Origin: Acidobacteriota bacterium
Lineage (GTDB): Bacteria > Acidobacteriota > Vicinamibacteria > Vicinamibacterales > UBA8438
Assembly: GCA_021296475.1 (NCBI GenBank)
Contig: JAGWAJ010000011.1
Coordinates: 1 to 60,784 of the forward strand
Length of the DNA: 60,784 bases
Reading direction: 5' to 3'
The translations under genes and the position numbers were made by a program. The stretch's first letter is position 1; each line of letters begins with the position of its first letter. The notes below the pieces were generated by a model. That model was not told the DNA's origin, did not search any database, and worked only from the letters and a program-made list of their open reading frames with translations. Below are positions 9,538 through 17,300 of this stretch, one piece after another.

Positions 9538-11154
9538 ATGAGCAACGCCGCCGATACCCCCTCGCTGCTGTCGCTGATCCTCTTCACGCCGCTCGCCGGC
9601 GCGCTCGTGCTCCTGTTCGTCGGCAAGCGTCAGGTCGACCTGATCCGCTGGATCGCCAACGCGACGGCGTTCCTCGGGTTCCTCGTCTCCCTGCCGCTCT
9701 GGTTCGTCTACGACTCGGCGAACCCGGACTGGCAGTTCGTCGAGCAGATGGAGTGGATTCCCTCCATCGGCGCGCAGTACTTCCTCGGGGTCGACGGCTT
9801 CAGCGTGCTCCTCGTCCTGCTCACGACGATGATGGGCGTCATCGCCGTGCTGTCGTCGTGGAACGCGATCCAGACGCGGGTGAAGGAGTACTACATCTTC
9901 CTGCTGATGCTGCAGACCGGGATGATCGGCGCCTTCGTGTCGCTCGACTTCCTGCTGTTCTTCCTGTTCTGGGAAGTGATGCTGGTGCCGATGTACTTCC
10001 TCATCGGCATCTGGGGCAGCGACAACCGGCTCTACTCGGCAATCAAGTTCTTCCTGTTCACCCTGGTCGGCAGCGTCATCATGCTGCTCGGCATCCTGGC
10101 CGTCTACTTCTACCACCAGGACGTGACCGGGGTGTACACGTTCGACATCACGCAGTTCCACGAGCTGAACATCCCCTCCGACCTGCAGTGGTGGATCTTC
10201 CTCGCCTTCTTCCTGGGCTTCGCGGTCAAGGTGCCGATGTTCCCGTTCCACACCTGGCTGCCCGACGCCCACACCGACGCGCCGATGGCCGCCGTGCTCC
10301 TGAAGATGGGGACCTACGGGTTCATCCGCTTCAGCCTCCCGATCCTGCCGGAGGCGACGCAGGCCTTCGTCCCCGCGGTCGTCCTGCTCTCCATCGTCGG
10401 GATCGTCTACGGCGCGCTCGTGGCCATGGCCCAGCGCGACTGGAAGCGCCTGGTCGCCTACTCGAGCGTCAGCCACATGGGCATGGTGATGCTCGGCATG
10501 TTCGCGCTGACGCCCGTGGGCATCACCGGCAGCATCGTGCAGCAGCTCAACCACGGCATCTCGACCGGCGCCCTCTTCCTGCTGGTCGGCGTCGTCTACG
10601 AGCGGCGCCACACGCGGATGATCGCCGAGTACGGCGGGCTGTCGAAGGTCATGCCGGTCTACGCGGCCATCTTCCTCGTGATGACGATGTCGTCCATCGG
10701 GCTGCCGACGCTGAACGGGTTCATCGGCGAGGTGCTCATCCTGCAGGGGATCTTCGTCGTCAACAAGACGTGGGCCTTCTTCGCGGCGAGCGGCATCGTC
10801 CTGGGGGCGGCGTACATGCTCTGGCTCTACCAGCGGACGATGTTCGGCACCGTCGACAACCCGAAGAACGAGAACCTGCCCGACATCAGCGCGCGCGAGT
10901 TCGCCACGTTCGTGCCGCTGCTGCTGCTGGCCGTCTGGATCGGCCTCTATCCGAAGCCGTTCCTGGACCGCCTTGAGACCTCGGTGGACAAGGTCATGAT
11001 GCGGGTCAACGCCGACTACACGCCGCGTTTCGCGATCGCCGCCGCAGGCGACGCCGACGCGCAGCGGTTGACCGTCGACGCCGCGGCGCCGGGAGTCGAG
11101 GCCACCGGCACTCTCGTGCTGCCGGACGTACCGGTCCGGGGCGGCGCCCGCTGA
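9538..11154 (+). CDS. nuoM: NADH-quinone oxidoreductase subunit M
   Basis: A 538-residue antiporter-like proton-pumping subunit. Characteristic motifs are LLFFLFWEVMLVPMYFLIG (Glu of helix 5), AVKVPMFPFHTWLPDAHTDAPMAAVLLKMGTYG (Lys of helix 7) and AYSSVSHMGMVMLG. A ~45-residue Ala-rich tail follows the last helix. ATG 9538 follows the nuoL stop by 12 bp. The order L-M-N is standard. Confidence 0.94.
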   Translation: MSNAADTPSLLSLILFTPLAGALVLLFVGKRQVDLIRWIANATAFLGFLVSLPLWFVYDSANPDWQFVEQMEWIPSIGAQYFLGVDGFSVLLVLLTTMMGVIAVLSSWNAIQTRVKEYYIFLLMLQTGMIGAFVSLDFLLFFLFWEVMLVPMYFLIGIWGSDNRLYSAIKFFLFTLVGSVIMLLGILAVYFYHQDVTGVYTFDITQFHELNIPSDLQWWIFLAFFLGFAVKVPMFPFHTWLPDAHTDAPMAAVLLKMGTYGFIRFSLPILPEATQAFVPAVVLLSIVGIVYGALVAMAQRDWKRLVAYSSVSHMGMVMLGMFALTPVGITGSIVQQLNHGISTGALFLLVGVVYERRHTRMIAEYGGLSKVMPVYAAIFLVMTMSSIGLPTLNGFIGEVLILQGIFVVNKTWAFFAASGIVLGAAYMLWLYQRTMFGTVDNPKNENLPDISAREFATFVPLLLLAVWIGLYPKPFLDRLETSVDKVMMRVNADYTPRFAIAAAGDADAQRLTVDAAAPGVEATGTLVLPDVPVRGGAR

Positions 11155-11176
11155 GCCCGGCGCGAGGGACACGACC

Positions 11177-12652
11177 ATGCCTGCCGGGTTCTCCGCCGCC
11201 GACTTCTACTACCTTCTGCCCGAGATCCTGCTGACGGCAGGGGCGCTGCTGGTGCTGGTGGTCGATGTGCTGCTGCCGCGCCGCGAGTCCGCCGTCTTCG
11301 GGGTCACGCTCGGCACGCTCGCCGCCTCCGGGGTGGCCGTCCTGGCGTTCGCCGGGCTCGACACCACCATCTCGGCCGGGCTCCTGGCCGTCGACGGGTT
11401 CGCCGCCTTCTTCAAGGTGCTCTTCCTGCTGTCGGCGGGCATCACGGTGCTGATGTCGGTGCCGTACCTGCAGGTGGAGGGAGTGCGGGCGGGAGAGTAC
11501 TGCTTCCTGATTCTGTGCGCCACGCTCGGGATGATGTTCATGGCGAGCGGGATCGACCTGATCACGCTCTTCATCGGCCTCGAGACGATGGCCATCTCGT
11601 TCTACATCCTGACCGGCTTCCTCAAGCCGAGCCGGCGATCCAACGAGGCGGCCGTCAAGTACTTCCTGCTCGGCGCGTTCTCGTTGGGGCTGCTGCTCTA
11701 CGGGATGTCGCTCTTCTACGGCGTGACGGGGACGACAAGCCTGGCCGGCATCGCCGAAGCCCTGGCCGGCACGGAACGGACGTTGCTGCTGTCGCTGGCC
11801 CTCATCCTTCTCGGCGCCGGCATGGGATTCAAGATCGCCGCGGTCCCCTTCCACATGTGGGCGCCGGACGTGTATGAGGGGGCACCGACCCCCGTGACCG
11901 CCTTCCTCTCGGTCGGCTCGAAGGCCGCGTCGTTCGCGATGCTGCTCCGGATTCTGCTCGAAGGCCTGCCCGGGCTGATGGCCGACTGGCAGGTCTTCTT
12001 CTGGGCGCTGGCCGCCGTCACCATGACCGTCGGCAACATCGCCGCCATCACGCAGAGCAACATCAAGCGCATGCTGGCGTACTCGTCCATCGCCCACGCC
12101 GGCTACCTGCTCATCGGCGTCGTCGCCGCCTCCGACCGCGGCGTGACGTCGATCATGGTCTACCTCTGGGTCTACCTCTTCATGCAGCTTGGCGCGTTCG
12201 CCATCCTCTCGATGCTGCGCCGGAAGGACGTCGTCGGCGACGAGCTCAAGGACCTCAGCGGGCTCTACTTCCGCCAGCCGGCGGCGGCCATTGCGATGCT
12301 GATCTTCATGCTGTCGCTCGGCGGCATTCCGCCGACGGCCGGCTTCATGGGCAAGTTCTGGCTCTTCAGTGCCGCGATCGAGTCGGGCTTCATCTGGCTG
12401 GCGGTGATCGGCGTCGTCAACAGCGCCATCTCCCTCTACTACTACATCCGGGTCGTCGTCTTCATGTGGCTGAAGGAAGAGACGCTCGGCTCGGCAATCA
12501 CAATCCGTCCCGCCATAGCGGTCGCGCTCGTCATCGCCGTAGCCGGCTCGCTGCTCTTCGGCGTCTATCCGCAGGTGCTCTTCGACCAGGCCCAGAGCGC
12601 CAGCGAGATGCTCGGCGCGTCCGTGCCGGCCGCCGTTCTCCTCCAGCCCTGA
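11177..12652 (+). CDS. nuoN: NADH-quinone oxidoreductase subunit N
   Basis: The 491-residue antiporter-like subunit closest to NuoK. The conserved Glu lies in FIGLETMAISFYILTGF and the conserved Lys in GFKIAAVPFHMWAPDVYEGAPTPVTAFLSVGSKAA. The motif AYSSIAHAGYLLIG is also present. It is the last gene of the operon; about 250 bp of convergent intergenic DNA separates it from atpF. Confidence 0.94.
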   Translation: MPAGFSAADFYYLLPEILLTAGALLVLVVDVLLPRRESAVFGVTLGTLAASGVAVLAFAGLDTTISAGLLAVDGFAAFFKVLFLLSAGITVLMSVPYLQVEGVRAGEYCFLILCATLGMMFMASGIDLITLFIGLETMAISFYILTGFLKPSRRSNEAAVKYFLLGAFSLGLLLYGMSLFYGVTGTTSLAGIAEALAGTERTLLLSLALILLGAGMGFKIAAVPFHMWAPDVYEGAPTPVTAFLSVGSKAASFAMLLRILLEGLPGLMADWQVFFWALAAVTMTVGNIAAITQSNIKRMLAYSSIAHAGYLLIGVVAASDRGVTSIMVYLWVYLFMQLGAFAILSMLRRKDVVGDELKDLSGLYFRQPAAAIAMLIFMLSLGGIPPTAGFMGKFWLFSAAIESGFIWLAVIGVVNSAISLYYYIRVVVFMWLKEETLGSAITIRPAIAVALVIAVAGSLLFGVYPQVLFDQAQSASEMLGASVPAAVLLQP

Positions 12653-12900
12653 CCGACCGTCGGATTCCCGTCGCCGTGTCTGGCTGTCGGCTGCCGGGCG
12701 TCGTGTGGGCGGGTACGAGACCGCCGGCGTTCGAGGCCGGCGACGAGATGTGGAGCGGTGTGGGGTGCCGGGCCTGCAACGGTGGGGAAGAAAACCGCCG
12801 ATGTTCGAGGCCGGCGACGGACGCGGACGGCGGTTACGTGCCTTCCGCACGCGCGTGGCTCCGCCTGGTTTGCGGCCACGCGCGCCGAGAGTGGCGCGCG
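12653..12900. other. Convergent nuoN/atpF gap with short direct repeats and hairpins
   Basis: No gene is supported here. It holds a 25-bp imperfect direct repeat (12721-12745 and 12795-12819, 23 of 25 identical) and two GC-rich hairpins next to the atpF end. Transcripts of nuo and atp must both end here, so bidirectional termination or RNA-end protection is likely. Confidence 0.6.
12850..12884. terminator. Hairpin in convergent gap
   Basis: A perfect 10-bp stem, 12850-12859 with 12875-12884, around a 15-nt loop. No T-run on either side, so intrinsic termination is uncertain. Confidence 0.4.
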
Positions 12901-12917
12901 CTACTGCGCCACTCTCG
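12886..12917 (-). terminator. Hairpin across the atpF stop codon
   Basis: An 11-bp perfect stem (12886-12896 with 12907-12917) encloses the atpF TAG. In the atp direction the left arm lies in the last atpF codons. No T-tract follows, so it may be a stability or rho-dependent 3'-end element. Confidence 0.45.
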
Positions 12918-13407
12918 CCTCGACCTGCTTGAGGGCGTCGTCGATCAACGCCTCGTTGTCTGCTCGGGTGATGTTGCGCTGAATGAGCTTGGTGGCTATC
13001 GCCAGCGACACGTCGACCGCTTCCTGCCGGACTTGCGCGAGGGCGCGGTCGCGCTCCAGCTGAATCTGCCGCTCGGCGTTGGCGATCCGAGCCTCCACCT
13101 CGGCCTGCGCGTCCTGCAGTATCTGCTCACGCTGCGTGGCGGCGGCCGCGCGGGTGTCGGAGAGGATGGTGCCGGCCTCGACGCGCGCCTGGCGGAGCGT
13201 GGCCTCGGCGTTCTGCTGGGCCTGCTCGAGCTGCTTGCGCGCCGCCTCGGCGTCGTCGAGCGACTGCCGAATCGTCGCCTGCCGGCTCTCGAGCGCGGCG
13301 AGCAGGGGCCGCCAGGCGAACCTCGCCAGGAGGCCCAGCAGGATCAGGAACGTGAAGATGGTCCAGAAGAAGAGTCCCGGATCGAGTTGGACCAGAGGGT
13401 TGTCCAT
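12901..13407 (-). CDS. atpF: F-type ATP synthase subunit b
   Basis: The 168-residue peripheral-stalk subunit. A single N-terminal transmembrane helix (residues ~12-33, GLFFWTIFTFLILLGLLARF) is followed by a long charged coiled coil (ALESRQATIRQSLDDAEAARKQLEQ...) that reaches to F1 delta. Length is normal. It is last in an F0-only operon; the delta gene atpH that often follows is absent, so the F1 genes must lie elsewhere. Confidence 0.92.
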   Translation of the reverse strand: MDNPLVQLDPGLFFWTIFTFLILLGLLARFAWRPLLAALESRQATIRQSLDDAEAARKQLEQAQQNAEATLRQARVEAGTILSDTRAAAATQREQILQDAQAEVEARIANAERQIQLERDRALAQVRQEAVDVSLAIATKLIQRNITRADNEALIDDALKQVEARVAQ

Positions 13408-13466
13408 CGGCCGTGTCCTTGGCGTGAGGTTGCGTACTGCCGCGTGGGTCCGGTCCGTCCGGACGG

Positions 13467-13694
13467 CTACGCGATGAAGAGGCTGACCAGCACGAACGCC
13501 TCGGCGACGATCGCCACCCCTTCGAGCAGGAACAGCGGCAGGTTCACGGCCCCGGTGATCTGGCTGGTGGCGTTGGGTTGCCGCGCGATCCCTTCCGCGG
13601 CGGCCGCGGCCAGCTTGCCGATGCCGAGCCCCGCGCCGATGACGATCAGTCCGAGTCCGAGCGCCGCGCCGAAGATGTTCAGCGTACCTTCCAT
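13467..13694 (-). CDS. atpE: F-type ATP synthase subunit c
   Basis: A 75-residue hairpin proteolipid that forms the rotor ring. Helix 1 carries the Gly-rich packing motif GAGLGIGKLAAAAAEG; the loop ARQP is canonical. Helix 2 has the ion-binding carboxylate E58, twenty residues after the loop Arg as in well-studied c subunits. The residue after E58 is Gly rather than Ser/Thr, and an Ile sits where Na+-binding rings have Gln. This points to H+ coupling, an inference from motif alignment only. Confidence 0.93.
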   Translation of the reverse strand: MEGTLNIFGAALGLGLIVIGAGLGIGKLAAAAAEGIARQPNATSQITGAVNLPLFLLEGVAIVAEAFVLVSLFIA

Positions 13695-13728
13695 TCCGTA
13701 GCCTCCGTTTCCGTTCCGTCCCGGGTGT

Positions 13729-14676
13729 CTAGTGGTGCACGTTGATGGCCATCCCGATGAAGGTGGTGGTCAGCAGCGTGAAGACGTACGCCTGCACCAG
13801 GATGACGATGATCTCGAGCGCGGAAATACCGACCGCCATCGGCACGGACACGACGAGCCCGACTCCGATGCCGGCCGCGGCGCTCTGGAACTGCTCGGCG
13901 AAGATCAGCACGAACGACAGGAGCGCGAGAATGGCGATGTGCCCGGCCGTCATGTTGGCCGCGAGCCGCAGCGTCAGGGCGAACGGCCTGACGATCATGC
14001 CGATGACCTCGATCGGGATCAGCAGGAAGTAGATCGGCCACGCCAGGCCGTGCGGCACCAGGTTCTTCCAGTGCTGGATGAACCCGTGCGCGGTCGTTCC
14101 GGCGACGATGATCGCGATGAACGTGATGACCGCGAGGCCGGCCGTGACGTTGAAGTTGGCGGTCGCCGTTGCCCCGCCGTGCAGGAGCTGCTTCAGGAAC
14201 GAGTCCTCGCCCGTGTGCAGCACGTAGTGGTCGATCAGCCCGAGCACCTCGAACATCGGTATCAGGCCGACGAGGTTGGCCAACAGAATGAAGATGAAGA
14301 AGGTCAGGATGAGCGGCGCCCACCTTCTGGCGTGCCGCTCGCCGACGTTGGGGACCACGATCGAATCGCGGATGAACTCGACCATGAACTCCAGGACGGT
14401 CATGAAGCCGCCCGGCACCAGCCGTTCCTGGCGCAGGTAGCGCCGCACGGTGACCGTGACCAGCAGGAACACCGTGGCCGCCACGAGCCACAGCATGAGC
14501 ACGTGCTTCGTGATGGAGAAATCGATCCCGAACAGCGGCGGGAGATGAACCAGCGGATGGTCGAGGGGACTGTTCGCGATGTGCTCGACGATCATCTCCC
14601 CCGCGTTGAACGGCTCGTCGCCGTGGCCGGCGTCGCCGGCGTGACCGGCCGCGGGTTCGCCGTGGGCTTGGGTCAT
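13729..14676 (-). CDS. atpB: F-type ATP synthase subunit a
   Basis: The 315-residue stator membrane subunit that forms the proton half-channels. The essential Arg lies in RPFALTLRLAANMTAGH, and the last helix carries LVQAYVFTLLTTTFIGMAIN with the conserved Gln. A His/Gly-rich N-terminal tail (AHGEPAAGHAGDAGHGDE) precedes the first helix. It is followed by atpE and atpF on the same strand. Confidence 0.93.
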   Translation of the reverse strand: MTQAHGEPAAGHAGDAGHGDEPFNAGEMIVEHIANSPLDHPLVHLPPLFGIDFSITKHVLMLWLVAATVFLLVTVTVRRYLRQERLVPGGFMTVLEFMVEFIRDSIVVPNVGERHARRWAPLILTFFIFILLANLVGLIPMFEVLGLIDHYVLHTGEDSFLKQLLHGGATATANFNVTAGLAVITFIAIIVAGTTAHGFIQHWKNLVPHGLAWPIYFLLIPIEVIGMIVRPFALTLRLAANMTAGHIAILALLSFVLIFAEQFQSAAAGIGVGLVVSVPMAVGISALEIIVILVQAYVFTLLTTTFIGMAINVHH

Positions 14677-14701
14677 CTCCTGGATTGCTCCTGACGGACG
14701 G

Positions 14702-15049
14702 TCATGGCGCCGAAAGCCGGCGCAGGTGCGCCGCCTCGACGACGTGCAGCACCGCGAAGTAGGTGACGAAACTCAACAGGAACGGGGCGACTTCGAGCGA
14801 CAGGCTCGTCAGGACCAGGACGATGTAGGCGCCGAAGAGGATGAACTTCCCGGCGAAGAGGCGCACCATGACCCCGGTGAGCCGAGCGGGGTCCCGCCGG
14901 TGGGCCCGCGCGATCGCCACGTGCGTGCAGATCGCTGCGGCCAGCGGCGCGGCGAGGCCAAGCCCTATCTCCACTGCCGCCCCGGGCGCGGCGACGGCGA
15001 CGAGCGCAGCGGACGCGAGCGTAGCTCCCGCCAGCGTCAGGACCGTCAT
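14702..15049 (-). CDS. AtpI-like small membrane protein of the ATP synthase operon
   Basis: A 115-residue protein with four hydrophobic segments. By length, topology and position between atpZ and atpB it matches the AtpI/ATP-synthase-I group, which assists c-ring assembly. No catalytic motif is expected. ATG 15049 follows the atpZ stop by 4 bp. Assignment rests mainly on context. Confidence 0.65.
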   Translation of the reverse strand: MTVLTLAGATLASAALVAVAAPGAAVEIGLGLAAPLAAAICTHVAIARAHRRDPARLTGVMVRLFAGKFILFGAYIVLVLTSLSLEVAPFLLSFVTYFAVLHVVEAAHLRRLSAP

Positions 15050-15053
15050 CGGC

Positions 15054-15296
15054 TTACCGTCTCCACATCACCATCGCGAGCTGATAGAACCCGACCACGA
15101 GCCCGAGGGCCATACCGGCCAGCACCCCCCAGGGCGCCGTCCCCTGCCAGCGGTCCACGAGAACTCCCGCGCCGCCCAGCAGAAGGAGCGCGCCGATCAG
15201 CGAGTAGCTCGCCGTTGCCGCTGGTCCTGCTCTGCGGATATTCTCGTGCAGGGACTGCAGAGAACGCGCCAGAGACGTGTCCCGTTCGTCGGGCAT
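15054..15296 (-). CDS. atpZ: AtpZ/ATPase gene 1-type protein
   Basis: An 80-residue, two-helix protein. It begins with a charged helix (MPDERDTSLARSLQSLHENI) and continues with SLIGALLLLGGAGVLVDRWQGTAPWGVLAGMALGLVVGFYQL, the typical hairpin of the AtpZ family (short ATPase-associated proteins, often G-x-x-x-D-x-x-x-GT-x-P). The start ATG 15296 is preferred over an upstream in-frame ATG because it gives the family length. It is first in the F0 operon. Confidence 0.75.
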   Translation of the reverse strand: MPDERDTSLARSLQSLHENIRRAGPAATASYSLIGALLLLGGAGVLVDRWQGTAPWGVLAGMALGLVVGFYQLAMVMWRR

Positions 15297-15353
15297 GCCC
15301 GCATCGCCGCCCACGCGCACGGTGTGCCGCTCCCCGCGCCGAACAAACGGCCA

Positions 15354-15383
15354 ATGATAACAAAGGGCTCCGCGGCGAGGCAA
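15354..15383 (-). promoter_or_regulatory. Putative promoter of the F0 ATP synthase operon
   Basis: On the minus strand TTGCCT (15383-15378), an 18-bp spacer and TATCAT (15359-15354, 5/6 to consensus), about 58 bp upstream of the atpZ ATG. Confidence 0.45.
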
Positions 15384-15460
15384 TCGACCCGGTCCGGCTG
15401 CAATGCCCAACAGGGGCCGGCGACCGCCGCCGCTCGAGGACTCCTTCCGGGGGAGAGCCG

Positions 15461-16261
15461 GTGGAGGTGACTCTCGTGCAGGTGGACGCCTTTGCGCGCG
15501 AGGTCTTCGAAGGGAACCCGGCCGCGGTCTGCCTGCTCCCCGAGCCGGCCGCAGAGGCCTGGATGCAGAGCGTCGCAGGCGAGATGAACCTCGCAGAGAC
15601 CGCGTTCGTCGTCCGGCGGTCGCCGGGCCTGTACGGACTTCGGTGGTTCACGCCGGCAGTGGAGGTCGATCTCTGCGGCCACGCCACCCTCGCGAGCGCC
15701 CACGTGCTGTGGGAGGAGGGCCTCGAGCAGGACGACGATGCCTGCCTGCGCTTCGAGACCCGCTCGGGCGTCCTGGGGGCCGCGCGCCGGGCGGACTGGA
15801 TCGAGCTCGACTTCCCGGCCGAGCCGGCCGAGCCCGCCGAGCCCCCGCGCCGCCTCCTCGAGGCCCTACGCGTCGACCCGCGCTACGTGGGCCGGAACCG
15901 GTTCGACTATCTGGTGGAGGTCGATTCGGAGGCGGTTCTCCGCGCGCTCGAACCCGACATGGCGGCGTTGCGCAGGGTCGAAGGTCGCGGGCTCATCGTG
16001 ACGAGCCGGCCCGCCGAAGCGACGTTCGATTTCGTCTCGCGCTACTTCGCCCCTGCTGTCGGCATCGACGAGGATCCCGTGACCGGGTCGGCGCACTGCT
16101 GCCTGGGCCCCTACTGGCGCAACCGGTTGGGGCGGGATGCGCTGACCGGCTACCAGGCCTCCGCGCGCGGCGGCGTCGTGCGCGTCCGTGTCGCCGGGGA
16201 CCGCGTGCAGCTCGGCGGGCAGGCGGTGACGGTGTTCCGGACGACGCTCACCACACCGTGA
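15461..16261 (+). CDS. PhzF-family epimerase/isomerase
   Basis: A 266-residue member of the PhzF/diaminopimelate-epimerase fold. The pattern GNPAAVCLL near residue 20, the catalytic Glu in MNLAETAFV, CGHATLASAHVL and the C-terminal DEDPVTGSAHC are all present. The substrate cannot be told from sequence; most members act on small acids and are not phenazine enzymes. The start is one of several in-frame GTG codons; GTG 15461 follows GGGAG, and 15467 is the alternative. The 3' end overlaps the convergent beta-propeller gene by 14 bp. An Ala/Glu/Pro tract (PAEPAEPAEPP) is a local oddity. Confidence 0.85.
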   Translation: MEVTLVQVDAFAREVFEGNPAAVCLLPEPAAEAWMQSVAGEMNLAETAFVVRRSPGLYGLRWFTPAVEVDLCGHATLASAHVLWEEGLEQDDDACLRFETRSGVLGAARRADWIELDFPAEPAEPAEPPRRLLEALRVDPRYVGRNRFDYLVEVDSEAVLRALEPDMAALRRVEGRGLIVTSRPAEATFDFVSRYFAPAVGIDEDPVTGSAHCCLGPYWRNRLGRDALTGYQASARGGVVRVRVAGDRVQLGGQAVTVFRTTLTTP

Positions 16262-17291
16262 ACTCGAAGCCGCCGGGGGCGACGAGCATGCGGGTGCGGT
16301 CGGGGAAGTAGAGGCTCGACGGCTGCACGATGCTCGCCGCGCGGAGCCGCACCGTGCGGATCTTCTCGCCGTTCGGGTCGTAGACGAAGATTACCGGCAC
16401 GGCGAGCGCGATCCAGAGGTTGCCGGCGCGGTCGACGGCCGCGGTGCGGACGTTCGGCGGGATGAACGGCAAGGTGACGCCCCGATCGTGCGTGCGGCGC
16501 GGCCAGGTAGTCGGCATCGCGTTGATGGTGGCATCCAGCGCCGGGCCTTCCACGTGCCGCTCGAAGAGCAGCGTGCCCCGCGCGTCGTACTTGCGGAACA
16601 TCGGGATCCCGGTCTGGAACACGAAGTAGTAGCCGCCGTCGTGCGCGAGGCGCGGGATGCCGGCGTTGAGCGCCAAGTGCACGTCGCGGTTCGACTCCTG
16701 CCCGGTGCGCCGGAGGACACCGAACGTGTGGAACGGTTGCCCGCGGAGGCTGAAGCGGGTGACCAGCCCGCCGAGCTCCGGCTGGCTCATCAGGATCTCG
16801 CGCCCCGTGAACTCGAGGGTGCCGATGCCACTGAGCACCGTCTCGTCCAGCATGACGCGGGGCAGCGCGCGACCCGGCAGCCCGAACCCTCCGAGGCGGC
16901 GACCGTCGAGGTCGAAGATCTGCACGCGCTCGCGACCGTCGGGCGCGTCGGCGACGACGAAGCGCTGCCCCGCCGTCCGGCCGAGGTCGAACGCGCTCGC
17001 ACCGATGATGCGCCCCGGCTCGGGGCCGATCTCCACCACGACCGCCGCCCGGTCGCTCCCGGGGTCGAGACGGTGAACCCGGTGGCCGCGACGGTCGAAG
17101 ATGAAGCGGCGCCCGTCCGGCGTCTCCTGGTAGACCGCCGGAAGGCGGAACTCTCCGACGACGTGCGGCGGCAGGCCTCCCGTCGAGCGTAGCGTCTCCA
17201 CCCCCTGGCCGGCTCCGGGGGGTGCGGCGGCGAGCACCAGCAGGGCGAGGAGGGGGATGCGGGACACGTTAGAGCTCGCCGCGCTCCTCAT
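16248..17291 (-). CDS. Exported beta-propeller-like protein, function unknown
   Basis: A 347-residue protein with an N-terminal signal sequence (IPLLALLVLAAAPPGAGQG). The rest is made of repeated beta-strand units such as RFIFDRRGHRVHRLD, VQIFDLDGRRLGGFG, RFSLRGQPFHTFG, FRKYDARGTLLFE and IFVYDPNGEKIRTVR. These are spaced like the blades of the six-bladed propellers common in Acidobacteriota. No enzymatic residues can be assigned. It ends convergently inside phzF and begins 10 bp after the E1 stop, on the same strand. Confidence 0.7.
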   Translation of the reverse strand: MRSAASSNVSRIPLLALLVLAAAPPGAGQGVETLRSTGGLPPHVVGEFRLPAVYQETPDGRRFIFDRRGHRVHRLDPGSDRAAVVVEIGPEPGRIIGASAFDLGRTAGQRFVVADAPDGRERVQIFDLDGRRLGGFGLPGRALPRVMLDETVLSGIGTLEFTGREILMSQPELGGLVTRFSLRGQPFHTFGVLRRTGQESNRDVHLALNAGIPRLAHDGGYYFVFQTGIPMFRKYDARGTLLFERHVEGPALDATINAMPTTWPRRTHDRGVTLPFIPPNVRTAAVDRAGNLWIALAVPVIFVYDPNGEKIRTVRLRAASIVQPSSLYFPDRTRMLVAPGGFEFTVW

Positions 17292-17300
17292 GGGGCGCGC

